Shown here piece by piece: positions 1 to 6,244 of a DNA stretch of 13,992 bases (its first letter is position 1; the number at the start of each line of letters is the position of its first letter). A program made the position numbers and the translations under genes. Below the pieces are notes generated by a model, which saw only the letters and a list, made by a program, of their open reading frames with translations, did not search any database and was not told the DNA's origin. The stretch is from Bacillota bacterium. GTDB taxonomy: Bacteria; Bacillota; UBA4882; UBA10575. The stretch lies in assembly GCA_003511465.1 (NCBI GenBank), contig DOID01000079.1, positions 1-13,992 of the forward strand. The letters are read 5' to 3'.

Positions 1-1
1 T

Positions 2-487
2 CTGGCAGGACTTGGTGGCATTGTGGAGAAGATCAAAGGCGTTATCAAGAAGATTCGCGAACCTATTGACAAGGCAGTGGAAGAGGTCGTCGGGTTTGTG
101 GCGGATAAGGCCCGAGCTTTACTGGGCCGGGGAGAAAAGCCCTCCACCAGCGAGGAAAAAGAATCTCCTGAGAAAGCAAAAAAGGAAACTGGAGAAATAC
201 ATCATATCGCTTCTAGGGAATCTATCAAGAGTGGTTTTACCGCAGCCTATCAAAAGATATTTGATAAAGCCGGAATGAGTTTGGACGATGAGGCCAATAA
301 AGTATTTTTGAAGGGACATAAAGGTGCTCATACAAAGGTTTACAAGCAATATGTTTTGCGCTATATAACTGAAGCAACTCAAGATTTATCTGGGCCTGAA
401 GCAAAAATCGCCTTAATTAAAGCTCTAAATAATTTGAAAGAACAATTGATTAAAAATCCAAAAATGCCATACAAAGGAGGATTGTGA
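2..487 (+). CDS. Polymorphic toxin C-terminus with AHH-type nuclease domain (5' partial)
   Basis: The reading frame is open to the left edge, so this is the C-terminal 161 residues of a longer protein; the internal GTG at 23 is probably not a start. The first ~45 residues form a helical lysine-rich segment (GGIVEKIKGVIKKIREPIDK) like linkers I recall before toxin tips in large DUF4157/eCIS-type proteins. A charged low-complexity linker follows (about 140-195). The last ~95 residues fit the AHH nuclease family of the HNH/Endo VII superfamily: IHHI with the His pair at 200-205, then GMSLDDEANKVFL, then KGHKGAHTKVYKQYV. These carry the HH, Asn and second-His positions expected for metal binding and catalysis. 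The predicted role is a DNase or RNase effector delivered into rival cells. The next gene starts 2 bases after the stop and looks like its immunity partner. The family call is from motif recognition; the delivery route is unknown because the N-terminus is missing. Confidence 0.72.
   Translation: MAGLGGIVEKIKGVIKKIREPIDKAVEEVVGFVADKARALLGRGEKPSTSEEKESPEKAKKETGEIHHIASRESIKSGFTAAYQKIFDKAGMSLDDEANKVFLKGHKGAHTKVYKQYVLRYITEATQDLSGPEAKIALIKALNNLKEQLIKNPKMPYKGGL
473..480 (+). promoter_or_regulatory. Ribosome binding site of the immunity gene, embedded in the toxin 3' end
   Basis: AAAGGAGG lies 8 bases before the ATG at 489 and is read as Lys-Gly-Gly codons near the toxin C-terminus. A strong Shine-Dalgarno sequence inside the upstream gene suggests immunity protein is made efficiently whenever toxin mRNA is translated. 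Confidence 0.8.
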
Positions 488-488
488 A

Positions 489-1079
489 ATGAAGTGGTAT
501 CAACCTATCGAATGCGACAATACTGCAAAAAATCCCCTTGTTTGCGATTACGACGACTTGGAAAAGTACGGGTACAGTGAAAATGATTTCAAAAAAGGCT
601 CCCCTATTAAGGACTGGAATGGCAACGTTGTTTTTCAAGCCAAAAAGAAAGAACTTGATGGAAAACCTGACGATGCGCTCCAGAATCACTTAATGTTGCC
701 CATTTACTCATCGAATCTTATTTCTGCGCTTAAAGAAAATAACATCAACGGTATTCAATACTTACCGATTAAAGTACTAAAGTCTAATGCCCATTGCATT
801 AACGGCTTTTGTATTGCAAATTTCACAAACTTTATTGAAGCTTTTGATGAGGAAAAAGCCGATTTTGATCGTTTTAGTCTCGACTTTCCCAATCCTAATG
901 TCCGGGGAAAAATAGCCGGTGTAAAAAGATTTGTACTCAAAGAAAAGAAACTTATCGGTTATGACATTATTAGGTTAAAAGAATATAAACAAGGATTTTT
1001 TGTTTCTAAGAAATTCAAAGATATTTTTGAAGGAAATTTATTTACTGGTTATTCGTTTATAGAAGTCGAGTTGATCTAG
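489..1079 (+). CDS. Imm11-like (DUF1629-like) immunity protein
   Basis: A 196-residue cytoplasmic protein with no signal peptide or membrane segment. The middle part (LMLPIYSSNLISALKENNIN, then GIQYLPIKV) and the following segment (INGFCIANFTNFIEAFDEEKADFDRFS) resemble the Imm11/DUF1629 family, where a conserved Ser/Leu helix precedes a 'qflPv' strand and an 'N...D...S' segment. Such proteins sit directly downstream of polymorphic toxin tips and neutralise them. The ATG is 2 bases after the toxin stop, and its ribosome binding site lies inside the last toxin codons, so the two are probably translationally coupled. AT-rich like the toxin tip. Imm11 is my best match from memory; a different immunity family is possible, but the immunity role is well supported by position. 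Confidence 0.7.
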   Translation: MKWYQPIECDNTAKNPLVCDYDDLEKYGYSENDFKKGSPIKDWNGNVVFQAKKKELDGKPDDALQNHLMLPIYSSNLISALKENNINGIQYLPIKVLKSNAHCINGFCIANFTNFIEAFDEEKADFDRFSLDFPNPNVRGKIAGVKRFVLKEKKLIGYDIIRLKEYKQGFFVSKKFKDIFEGNLFTGYSFIEVELI

Positions 1080-1187
1080 AAGAACAGACTCAATTCCGCT
1101 TAGATAATTGAATAACCGTGGAACAAAACCTTGTATCTCATCGTCATCTATAGATGTCCAGCAAATAAAAACAAAGGATCTGATCAG

Positions 1188-2267
1188 ATGCAAAAGAAGA
1201 ACCTTCGAAATCTTTTTATTGTCGGCGGTTTATTAGTCGCTTTCTCATTACCATTCTTGATCCCGGCCATAACTAGGCTAAGCGATCGGTCCGCTACTGT
1301 GGAGAAGGAAAAACTCAGTTCGGAAGCAGAAAGGTTTGAAACGAGAGGCGATTACAAAATCAAAGAGGGTAAGGTTGTCTTTGATTTTGAGCTAATCAAC
1401 CACTATCCCGAGGCCAAGGAACTTCAGTTTGGTTCCGGGCAACAGTTTGAGATCGTGATCCGCGATGAAAAGGATGAAGAGGTCTATCGTTATTCTGAGG
1501 GCAAAGCCTTTACCTTGGCTCTTGTCTTTCGAAATATTGATCCCGGCGCATCTTTGGCCTGGCAAGATCGATGGGATATGAGGGATCAGGAAGGCAAAAT
1601 GGTAAGTCCGGGCCGCTACCGGGCTGAGATCGAGATTATGCCCATCCCAAATGAGGATGACGAAAGAATTGAAGCCAGTCAATTAAGAACCAGCATCGAG
1701 TTTACCCTGGCGGAAGCGGAAGAGTTGGGTCTAAATGAGGATGGAATTATTACAAGTGCAGCGGCCAAAGGTATCATCGCGGAGCTCGCCGATGACGTAA
1801 TGCACGCAATCAGCAACCGCGATGGGGAAAATTTGGCCGCCTATGTCCATCCGAAAAAAGGGGTCCGATTTACGCCTTACACCTATGTCAATCTTGAAGA
1901 AGATCTTGTCTTCACGCCGCCAGCAGTAAGGAGTTTCTTTACCGATCAACATGTCTATTGCTGGGGCTCATACGATGGGACCGGCGATCCGATCAATTTA
2001 ACTCCGAGCGAATACTATAGTCGCTTTATTTACTCGGAGGACTTTTTGAATGCGGAGGAAATTGGGTATAACGAAGTATTGAGCAGCGGGAATATGTTGG
2101 AAAACCAATTTGAGGTTTATGAAAGTCCCATCGTCGTCGAATATTATTTCCCCGGATTTAACCCTGATTACATGGGGATGGATTGGCGCAGCCTGCGTCT
2201 GGTCTTTGAGGAAGATGGCGATGACTGGAAACTGACCGGGGTTATTCACAATCAATGGACAATCTAA
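1188..2267 (+). CDS. Membrane-anchored BsuPI-domain protein
   Basis: A 359-residue protein. ATG at 1188 is chosen over an in-frame TTG at 1131 because AAAGGA lies 9 bases upstream and the hydrophobic segment (about residues 9-28, LFIVGGLLVAFSLPFLIPA) then sits at the N-terminus as an anchor or uncleaved signal. Residues ~55-150 match the BsuPI fold (Bacillus intracellular proteinase inhibitor; also a general extracellular Ig-like domain): strands KVVFDFELINHYPEAKELQF, then QQFEIVIRDEKDEEVYRYSEG, and the late PGRYRAEIEI strand. Residues ~190-359 form a second domain ending GMDWRSLRLVFEEDGDDWKL and HNQWTI, a C-terminal pattern I recall from other clostridial cell-surface proteins but cannot name. 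It is exported or membrane-tethered; the substrate is unknown. No link to its neighbours is evident. Confidence 0.72.
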   Translation: MQKKNLRNLFIVGGLLVAFSLPFLIPAITRLSDRSATVEKEKLSSEAERFETRGDYKIKEGKVVFDFELINHYPEAKELQFGSGQQFEIVIRDEKDEEVYRYSEGKAFTLALVFRNIDPGASLAWQDRWDMRDQEGKMVSPGRYRAEIEIMPIPNEDDERIEASQLRTSIEFTLAEAEELGLNEDGIITSAAAKGIIAELADDVMHAISNRDGENLAAYVHPKKGVRFTPYTYVNLEEDLVFTPPAVRSFFTDQHVYCWGSYDGTGDPINLTPSEYYSRFIYSEDFLNAEEIGYNEVLSSGNMLENQFEVYESPIVVEYYFPGFNPDYMGMDWRSLRLVFEEDGDDWKLTGVIHNQWTI

Positions 2268-2321
2268 CAGGATATATTTTGGATCATCATTTGATGTTCC
2301 TGGCAATTTTCGGAAAAACTA

Positions 2322-3320
2322 TTAATTTATCTGCTCAAAAATACTTTTTGAATACTCTATAATATCTCCGGGAGTAAGCATACAGAATTTCTCTTTTACC
2401 GCGACAAAATACTCTCCAATTAGTTCTTTAGATATTATACGATTTGATTGCACATCTACCGGCAACCCGTCTCTAGTATGCAGCCAGGGTCTTTCTAAAT
2501 GCGTAAACTTTTCTAATGTTTTTCCGCTATAACAACAAAAGTTTTTTATGACGCTGTCCAGTATAGCTTTTTCAGAGGTTGTAAATACCGATTCATCGAA
2601 ATCTTCAATTTTTTCTATGGGATCAAATCGATAGGATGAATATCTGTTATACACTTCCCTATAAACCGGTCCATGAACCCATGCCTCACAGTCTTCGCTA
2701 AAAAGGAACCGTCCTTCAAAAGCATAATAAATACCCTGGACATAATATAATGCCTTTTGTAAAGCCAATGGAGTAATATCCTCGCATTTATATAATAGAT
2801 ATTGAATTATTGAATCCAGTTTTGACTCCCTGGTGTTTTCTTCTCCAAGTAACTCTCGTACCTTTCGCTTACTTTTTTCATATGCCTGCGGGGATTTTAG
2901 ATTACCCTTATTCTCTTCCAATAAAGCCTTATAATATACAGGTTCATCGTAAATCCTTTGCAGAATATCCGAATACTGTTTTGTAGGCATATCTCCGTCA
3001 CAATATCTCGAAAATGTCATTTCTCCCCAACCTAAAAGCAATGAAAGCGGACGTTTTCCAATATTGTACTTTTGAGTGATTTCTAATACATGTTCCAACG
3101 GAATAATATCATTCTTTTGACGGTAAGCGTCATACAAAGCCTTTAGATTTTCGTCCTCAATATCCGCGACATAAACTTCACTCTCACATTCCGTACATAC
3201 AGCCCTTTTTCCGATGTACTCATATTTTTCGCCTTTAAGCGTTCCCTTCAGCAGTATGGTTTCTATTGAGTATTCAGCATCTCTTCTGCATTCCTCACAA
3301 AACGTCTTACCCTTATTCAT
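2322..3320 (-). CDS. Antitoxin: YgiT/MqsA zinc finger, HTH and Panacea (SocA/DUF4065) domain
   Basis: A 332-residue cytoplasmic protein with three modules. Residues 8-11 (CEEC) and 42-45 (CTEC) form two CxxC knuckles typical of the MqsA/YgiT zinc finger. Residues ~70-140 (KYNIGKRPLSLLLGWGEMTF, followed by SRYCDG and Pro-Thr-Lys) form the helix-turn-helix DNA-binding part of these antitoxins. From ~166 to 300 there is a Panacea/SocA domain (DIIQYLLYK-like helix, ITPLALQKALYYVQGIYYAF, EAWVHGPVYREVYNRY), a fold known to neutralise many unrelated toxins. It lies 28 bases downstream of the MqsR-like toxin on the same strand, with AAAGGGGGG as the ribosome binding site. The expected job is to bind the toxin and repress the shared promoter at the inverted repeat at 3756-3785. 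In classical MqsA the toxin-binding part is the zinc-finger domain, so which module neutralises the toxin here is open. Confidence 0.85.
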   Translation of the reverse strand: MNKGKTFCEECRRDAEYSIETILLKGTLKGEKYEYIGKRAVCTECESEVYVADIEDENLKALYDAYRQKNDIIPLEHVLEITQKYNIGKRPLSLLLGWGEMTFSRYCDGDMPTKQYSDILQRIYDEPVYYKALLEENKGNLKSPQAYEKSKRKVRELLGEENTRESKLDSIIQYLLYKCEDITPLALQKALYYVQGIYYAFEGRFLFSEDCEAWVHGPVYREVYNRYSSYRFDPIEKIEDFDESVFTTSEKAILDSVIKNFCCYSGKTLEKFTHLERPWLHTRDGLPVDVQSNRIISKELIGEYFVAVKEKFCMLTPGDIIEYSKSIFEQIN

Positions 3321-3348
3321 TAAGGCACCCCCCTTTCATTTTGATTGA

Positions 3349-3759
3349 TCATCTAAATCGATAATCAATAGCCTTGTTCCGGTTATGAAATGATATGACA
3401 ACCACCCGTTTTCCCCTATCACTATCAATAATGTTGAATTTAGTATAAATATCAACTGACTCCTTGATACCATCAAAGTTGAATAACATGACTTGGGGAC
3501 AAAATACATATAAAACCTCATGTGTAAAACCTTTTTTTGTATTTTGTAATGAATGGCAAAAGTCTTCCGGTTGGATTTTTAATAGAATCCCTTTCTGCCG
3601 CCTATTATTTAGATTATATTCACTTATAAAATCTATATTTTCTTGCCTGTTCTCATTTTTTGATATAATGAATTTATCTTCTCTAATACAGTCTTGTATT
3701 GTTGCCAAAATCACAACAATCTGTTCCCGGGAATAGTTCTGATTGTAATGCTGATTCAT
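3349..3759 (-). CDS. MqsR-like toxin of a type II toxin-antitoxin module
   Basis: A 136-residue protein encoded first in the operon, directly before the antitoxin. By eye its second half parallels E. coli MqsR: GILLKIQPEDFCHSLQNT corresponds to the 'NVIIGLSESDFYKSMTT' stretch, LYVFCPQV to the 'WQDVYRP' strand, and VDIYTKFNI with VVVISFHNR to 'VYLKITV..LIVSF'. MqsR is a RelE-fold mRNA interferase, so ribosome-linked or free mRNA cleavage is the likely activity. The partner carrying an MqsA-type zinc finger supports the call independently. The ATG at 3759 has SD AAGAGGTG, and both lie in the right arm and loop of a perfect inverted repeat. AT-rich, consistent with acquisition. Similarity to MqsR is distant; another RelE-like subfamily is possible. 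Confidence 0.72.
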   Translation of the reverse strand: MNQHYNQNYSREQIVVILATIQDCIREDKFIISKNENRQENIDFISEYNLNNRRQKGILLKIQPEDFCHSLQNTKKGFTHEVLYVFCPQVMLFNFDGIKESVDIYTKFNIIDSDRGKRVVVISFHNRNKAIDYRFR

Positions 3760-3785
3760 TGCATCACCTCTTGGTGATGCAATGA
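3756..3785. promoter_or_regulatory. Perfect 13-bp inverted repeat: operator of the toxin-antitoxin operon
   Basis: Arms TCATTGCATCACC (3756-3768) and GGTGATGCAATGA (3773-3785) are exact complements around a 4-base centre TCTT. The repeat covers the edge of the -10 box (3782-3787), the predicted transcription start, the ribosome binding site and the start codon of the toxin. This placement fits a binding site for the HTH antitoxin giving autorepression. Because the transcript probably starts inside one arm, an RNA hairpin role is less likely. Confidence 0.8.
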
Positions 3786-3810
3786 TACCTTATTATATGC
3801 TCATTGTCAA
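3782..3810 (-). promoter_or_regulatory. Sigma-A promoter of the toxin-antitoxin operon
   Basis: On the minus strand TTGACA (3810-3805) is followed by a 17-bp spacer and TATCAT (3787-3782), one base from consensus. Transcription would start near 3775-3780, giving a leader of about 20 bases with just enough room for the ribosome binding site. The -10 box overlaps the inverted repeat. Confidence 0.75.
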
Positions 3811-3920
3811 GATTTTATGCACCAATTAATGCAATTTATCTTTATATTGACTTTTTCTTATAAGCAATGCTATAAAACACCAGATTTGCAGCCTAATTGT
3901 TTAGACTCAACCTTTTCTTC

Positions 3921-3949
3921 TTGACAAAAGGGAAATGCTGTCATATAAT
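3921..3949 (+). promoter_or_regulatory. Consensus sigma-A promoter of the trp operon
   Basis: TTGACA (3921-3926), a 17-bp spacer and TATAAT (3944-3949) match consensus exactly. Start of transcription is predicted near 3956, just upstream of the T-box leader, so control is expected at leader read-through rather than at initiation. Confidence 0.9.
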
Positions 3950-3955
3950 TTTTCT

Positions 3956-4244
3956 AATCTATATAGTTAAACCGTTGATTGAAAAGAGTAAGCATTGGAG
4001 CGTGGCTTCCAGAGAGCTGCCGATAGTGTGATTGCAGTAGTCAGCCTAGTGCCGAATGGATTCATGAGGGTGAAGAGAAAAGCCGCAAGGCCGAGTAATG
4101 TTCACCGGGTTTTCCGCCCGTTATCAGAGGAATGCGCATGTTAGTGCGTAATGAGGTGGGTGCCTTGTTTTATGGCACCAATTTAGGTGGTACCGCAGAA
4201 GTGTAAAGCTTTTGTCCTATGGATGAGGACGAAAGCTTTTTTTA
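3956..4244 (+). promoter_or_regulatory. T-box riboswitch leader with UGG (Trp) specifier
   Basis: This fills the long gap between the toxin-antitoxin promoter and trpB. Stem I: a basal helix (TTGATTGAA region at 3975-3983 with TTCA at 4061-4064) and an upper helix GCATTGG (3992-3998) with CCTAGTGC (4045-4052) flank an internal loop. That loop has AGTA at 3987-3990 on one side and GAATGGA on the other, the usual specifier-loop layout. The specifier triplet is TGG at 4057-4059, which selects tRNA-Trp. AGAGAG at 4011-4016 fits the distal bulge motif. A GGTGCC/GGCACC hairpin (4159-4164, 4174-4179) precedes the T-box sequence AGGTGGTACCGC (4185-4196), whose UGGU bulge (4188-4191) would pair with the tRNA acceptor end. 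TAGG (4184-4187) can pair with CCTA (4216-4219) to form the antiterminator and break the terminator. Confidence 0.93.
4205..4243 (+). terminator. Leader terminator of the trp T-box
   Basis: A 14-bp stem (4205-4218 with 4226-4239, one G-U pair) and 7-base loop are followed by a U run reaching 4243. Its 5' arm shares CCT with the antiterminator, so the two structures exclude each other. Default outcome with charged tRNA-Trp: transcription stops before trpB. Confidence 0.9.
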
Positions 4245-4268
4245 TTGCCGAAAAGAAAGGAGAACGCC

Positions 4269-5453
4269 ATGAGAAAAGGACGATTTTCACAGTACGGTGG
4301 CCAATACGCCCCGGAGACAATGATGGGCGCCTTGCAGGAGCTAGAACGGGAGTATCGACGCTGGCGAAACGACCCCACCTTCGAAGCGGAGCTCGCCGCG
4401 CTGCTTAAGAATTATGCCGGTCGACCGTCACTCCTTTATTACGCGGAGAAAATGACGCGGGACCTGGGCGGAGCGAAGATCTATTTGAAACGGGAGGATT
4501 TGAACCATACCGGGTCCCACAAGATCAATAATGTCCTCGGGCAGACGCTGCTGGCTAAGAAGATGGGTAAGACACGGGTTATCGCCGAAACCGGGGCGGG
4601 GCAGCACGGCGTGGCGACCGCAACCGCCGCTGCGTTGATGGATATGGAGTGTGAAGTGTTCATGGGCAAGGAGGACACCGCCCGTCAGGCGTTAAACGTC
4701 TATCGCATGCAGCTTTTAGGCGCAAAGGTCCACCCCGTGACCAGCGGAACCCAGACCCTCAAGGACGCGGTCAACGAGACGATGCGCGCGTGGGTGACCA
4801 GAATCGCCGACACCCATTATGTGCTCGGTTCTGTAATGGGACCGCACCCGTTCCCGACCATTGTCCGGGATTATCAAAGGATCATCGGCGCGGAGATCAA
4901 GGCCCAGATCCTGGCGGCGGAAGGAAAACTCCCCGCGGCAATACTCGCCTGTGTGGGTGGTGGCAGCAATGCCATTGGCGCGTTTTACGACTTTATCACT
5001 GACCAGTCCGTCCGGTTGATCGGCTGCGAAGCCGCCGGTCGCGGGGTTGACACGGCGGAAACCGCCGCCACGATTGCCACTGGAAAAGTGGGGATCTTCC
5101 ACGGTATGAAATCCCTGTTCTGCCAGGACGATTTTGGCCAGATTGCGCCGGTCTATTCCATCTCCGCCGGGCTTGATTATCCAGGGATCGGCCCCGAGCA
5201 CGCCATGCTCTGGGAAAAGGGACGGGCGGAGTATGTTCCGGTGACGGACGATGAGGCCGTGGCCGCCTTTGAATACCTGTCACGCACCGAGGGCATCATC
5301 CCGGCAATTGAAAGCGCCCACGCTGTTGCCCATGCCATGACGATTGCCAAGGAAATGACGCCGGAGCAGATTATCGTGATTAATTTATCGGGGCGCGGTG
5401 ACAAGGATGTGGCCGCAATCGCCCGCTACAAAGGGGTGTCGCTCTATGAGTAA
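4269..5453 (+). CDS. trpB: Tryptophan synthase beta chain
   Basis: 394 residues, normal length for TrpB. It condenses indole with serine to tryptophan using PLP, in a complex with TrpA. Visible signatures: N-terminal GRFSQYGGQYAPE, the PLP lysine in HTGSHKINN (Lys85), the catalytic glutamate in AETGAGQHG (Glu107), the GPHPFP loop (191-196), phosphate-binding GGGSN (230-234), and the C-terminal GRGDKD. All key residues are intact. ATG at 4269 is chosen over the in-frame TTG at 4245 because AAAGGAG sits 6 bases upstream and the TTG lies just past the terminator U run. It is the first gene after the T-box leader, an unusual position since trpB normally comes near the end of a trp operon. Confidence 0.97.
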   Translation: MRKGRFSQYGGQYAPETMMGALQELEREYRRWRNDPTFEAELAALLKNYAGRPSLLYYAEKMTRDLGGAKIYLKREDLNHTGSHKINNVLGQTLLAKKMGKTRVIAETGAGQHGVATATAAALMDMECEVFMGKEDTARQALNVYRMQLLGAKVHPVTSGTQTLKDAVNETMRAWVTRIADTHYVLGSVMGPHPFPTIVRDYQRIIGAEIKAQILAAEGKLPAAILACVGGGSNAIGAFYDFITDQSVRLIGCEAAGRGVDTAETAATIATGKVGIFHGMKSLFCQDDFGQIAPVYSISAGLDYPGIGPEHAMLWEKGRAEYVPVTDDEAVAAFEYLSRTEGIIPAIESAHAVAHAMTIAKEMTPEQIIVINLSGRGDKDVAAIARYKGVSLYE

Positions 5454-6222
5454 GATTAAAAATGCTTTTGGCAAAGGGAAGGCGCTCATTGCCTACATTA
5501 CCGGCGGTGATCCGAACATCGAAACGACCGGAAGACTGATCCGGGCAATCGCAGCCGCCGGGGCGGACCTCATTGAGATCGGGATTCCCTTTTCCGACCC
5601 GATTGCCGAAGGCCCTGTGATCCAAGGGGCCAGCGCCAGAGCGCTCGCGGCCGGTTGTACTACCGACAGACTCTTTGATCTGGTAATGGAGCTTAGGAAG
5701 GATCTAGAAACACCGCTCCTGTTTATGACCTACGCCAATCCGGTCTTTGCCTACGGAACGGAGCGCTTTATGCAGCGTTCTGCCGCAGCTGGGATCGACG
5801 GACTAATCATTCCCGACACCCCCTATGAAGAAAGGGAGGAATTTGCGGGAGCCTGCCGCCAGTACGGGATCGACCTTCTATCCATGGTTGCTCCCACCTC
5901 CGCCGACCGCGTTCGGCAGATCGGAAAAGCCGCTGAAGGGTTCCTCTATTGCGTGTCGTCCCTTGGTGTGACCGGCGTCCGTACTAAACTGACCGATGAA
6001 ATTGCTTCTGTCATTAAGATCGTGCGCGAAGAATCCGATCTCCCCTGCGCCATTGGCTTTGGGATCTCCACACCGGAGCAGGCCAAGCAAATGGCCGCGT
6101 ATGCCGACGGCGTCATCATCGGCAGCGCGATCGTGAAGCTCATCGCTGAATACGGTGAAAACAGTATTGAACCGGTGGCGGCTTACATCGCGCAGATTAA
6201 AAAAGCCATCACGGAACAATGA
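5446..6222 (+). CDS. trpA: Tryptophan synthase alpha chain
   Basis: 258 residues. It cleaves indole-3-glycerol phosphate to indole and glyceraldehyde 3-phosphate, and indole passes to TrpB. The ATG overlaps the trpB stop region by 8 bases, indicating coupled translation and 1:1 expression. The catalytic Glu is seen in LIEIGIPFSDP (Glu44, equal to E. coli Glu49). The position of E. coli Asp60 is Glu55 here (PIAEGP instead of PLADGP), a conservative change. GFGISTPEQ and GSAIVKLI phosphate-loop regions are present. An upstream in-frame GTG (5398) lies deep within trpB and is not credible as a start. Confidence 0.96.
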   Translation: MSKIKNAFGKGKALIAYITGGDPNIETTGRLIRAIAAAGADLIEIGIPFSDPIAEGPVIQGASARALAAGCTTDRLFDLVMELRKDLETPLLFMTYANPVFAYGTERFMQRSAAAGIDGLIIPDTPYEEREEFAGACRQYGIDLLSMVAPTSADRVRQIGKAAEGFLYCVSSLGVTGVRTKLTDEIASVIKIVREESDLPCAIGFGISTPEQAKQMAAYADGVIIGSAIVKLIAEYGENSIEPVAAYIAQIKKAITEQ

Positions 6223-6244
6223 AGATCTGCAAGGAGGGGATGTC

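Noticed and set aside
1095..1116. TCAATT/AATTGA inverted repeat after the immunity gene as a terminator
   Set aside because: Only a 6-bp AT-rich stem with a 10-base loop and no T-run.
3756..3764. A tiny upstream reading frame ATG CAA TGA overlapping the toxin start
   Set aside because: Its ATG abuts the Shine-Dalgarno sequence with no spacing, so initiation there is unlikely; it follows from the palindrome sequence.
3792..3810. TATAAT on the minus strand close to TTGACA as an alternative promoter pair
   Set aside because: The gap between them is only 7 bases. The same TTGACA pairs at 17 bp with TATCAT, which is the better promoter.
4187..4408. Open frame across the T-box terminator as a leader peptide gene
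   Set aside because: It begins inside the T-box motif, runs out of frame into trpB and has no ribosome binding site. T-box control explains the region.
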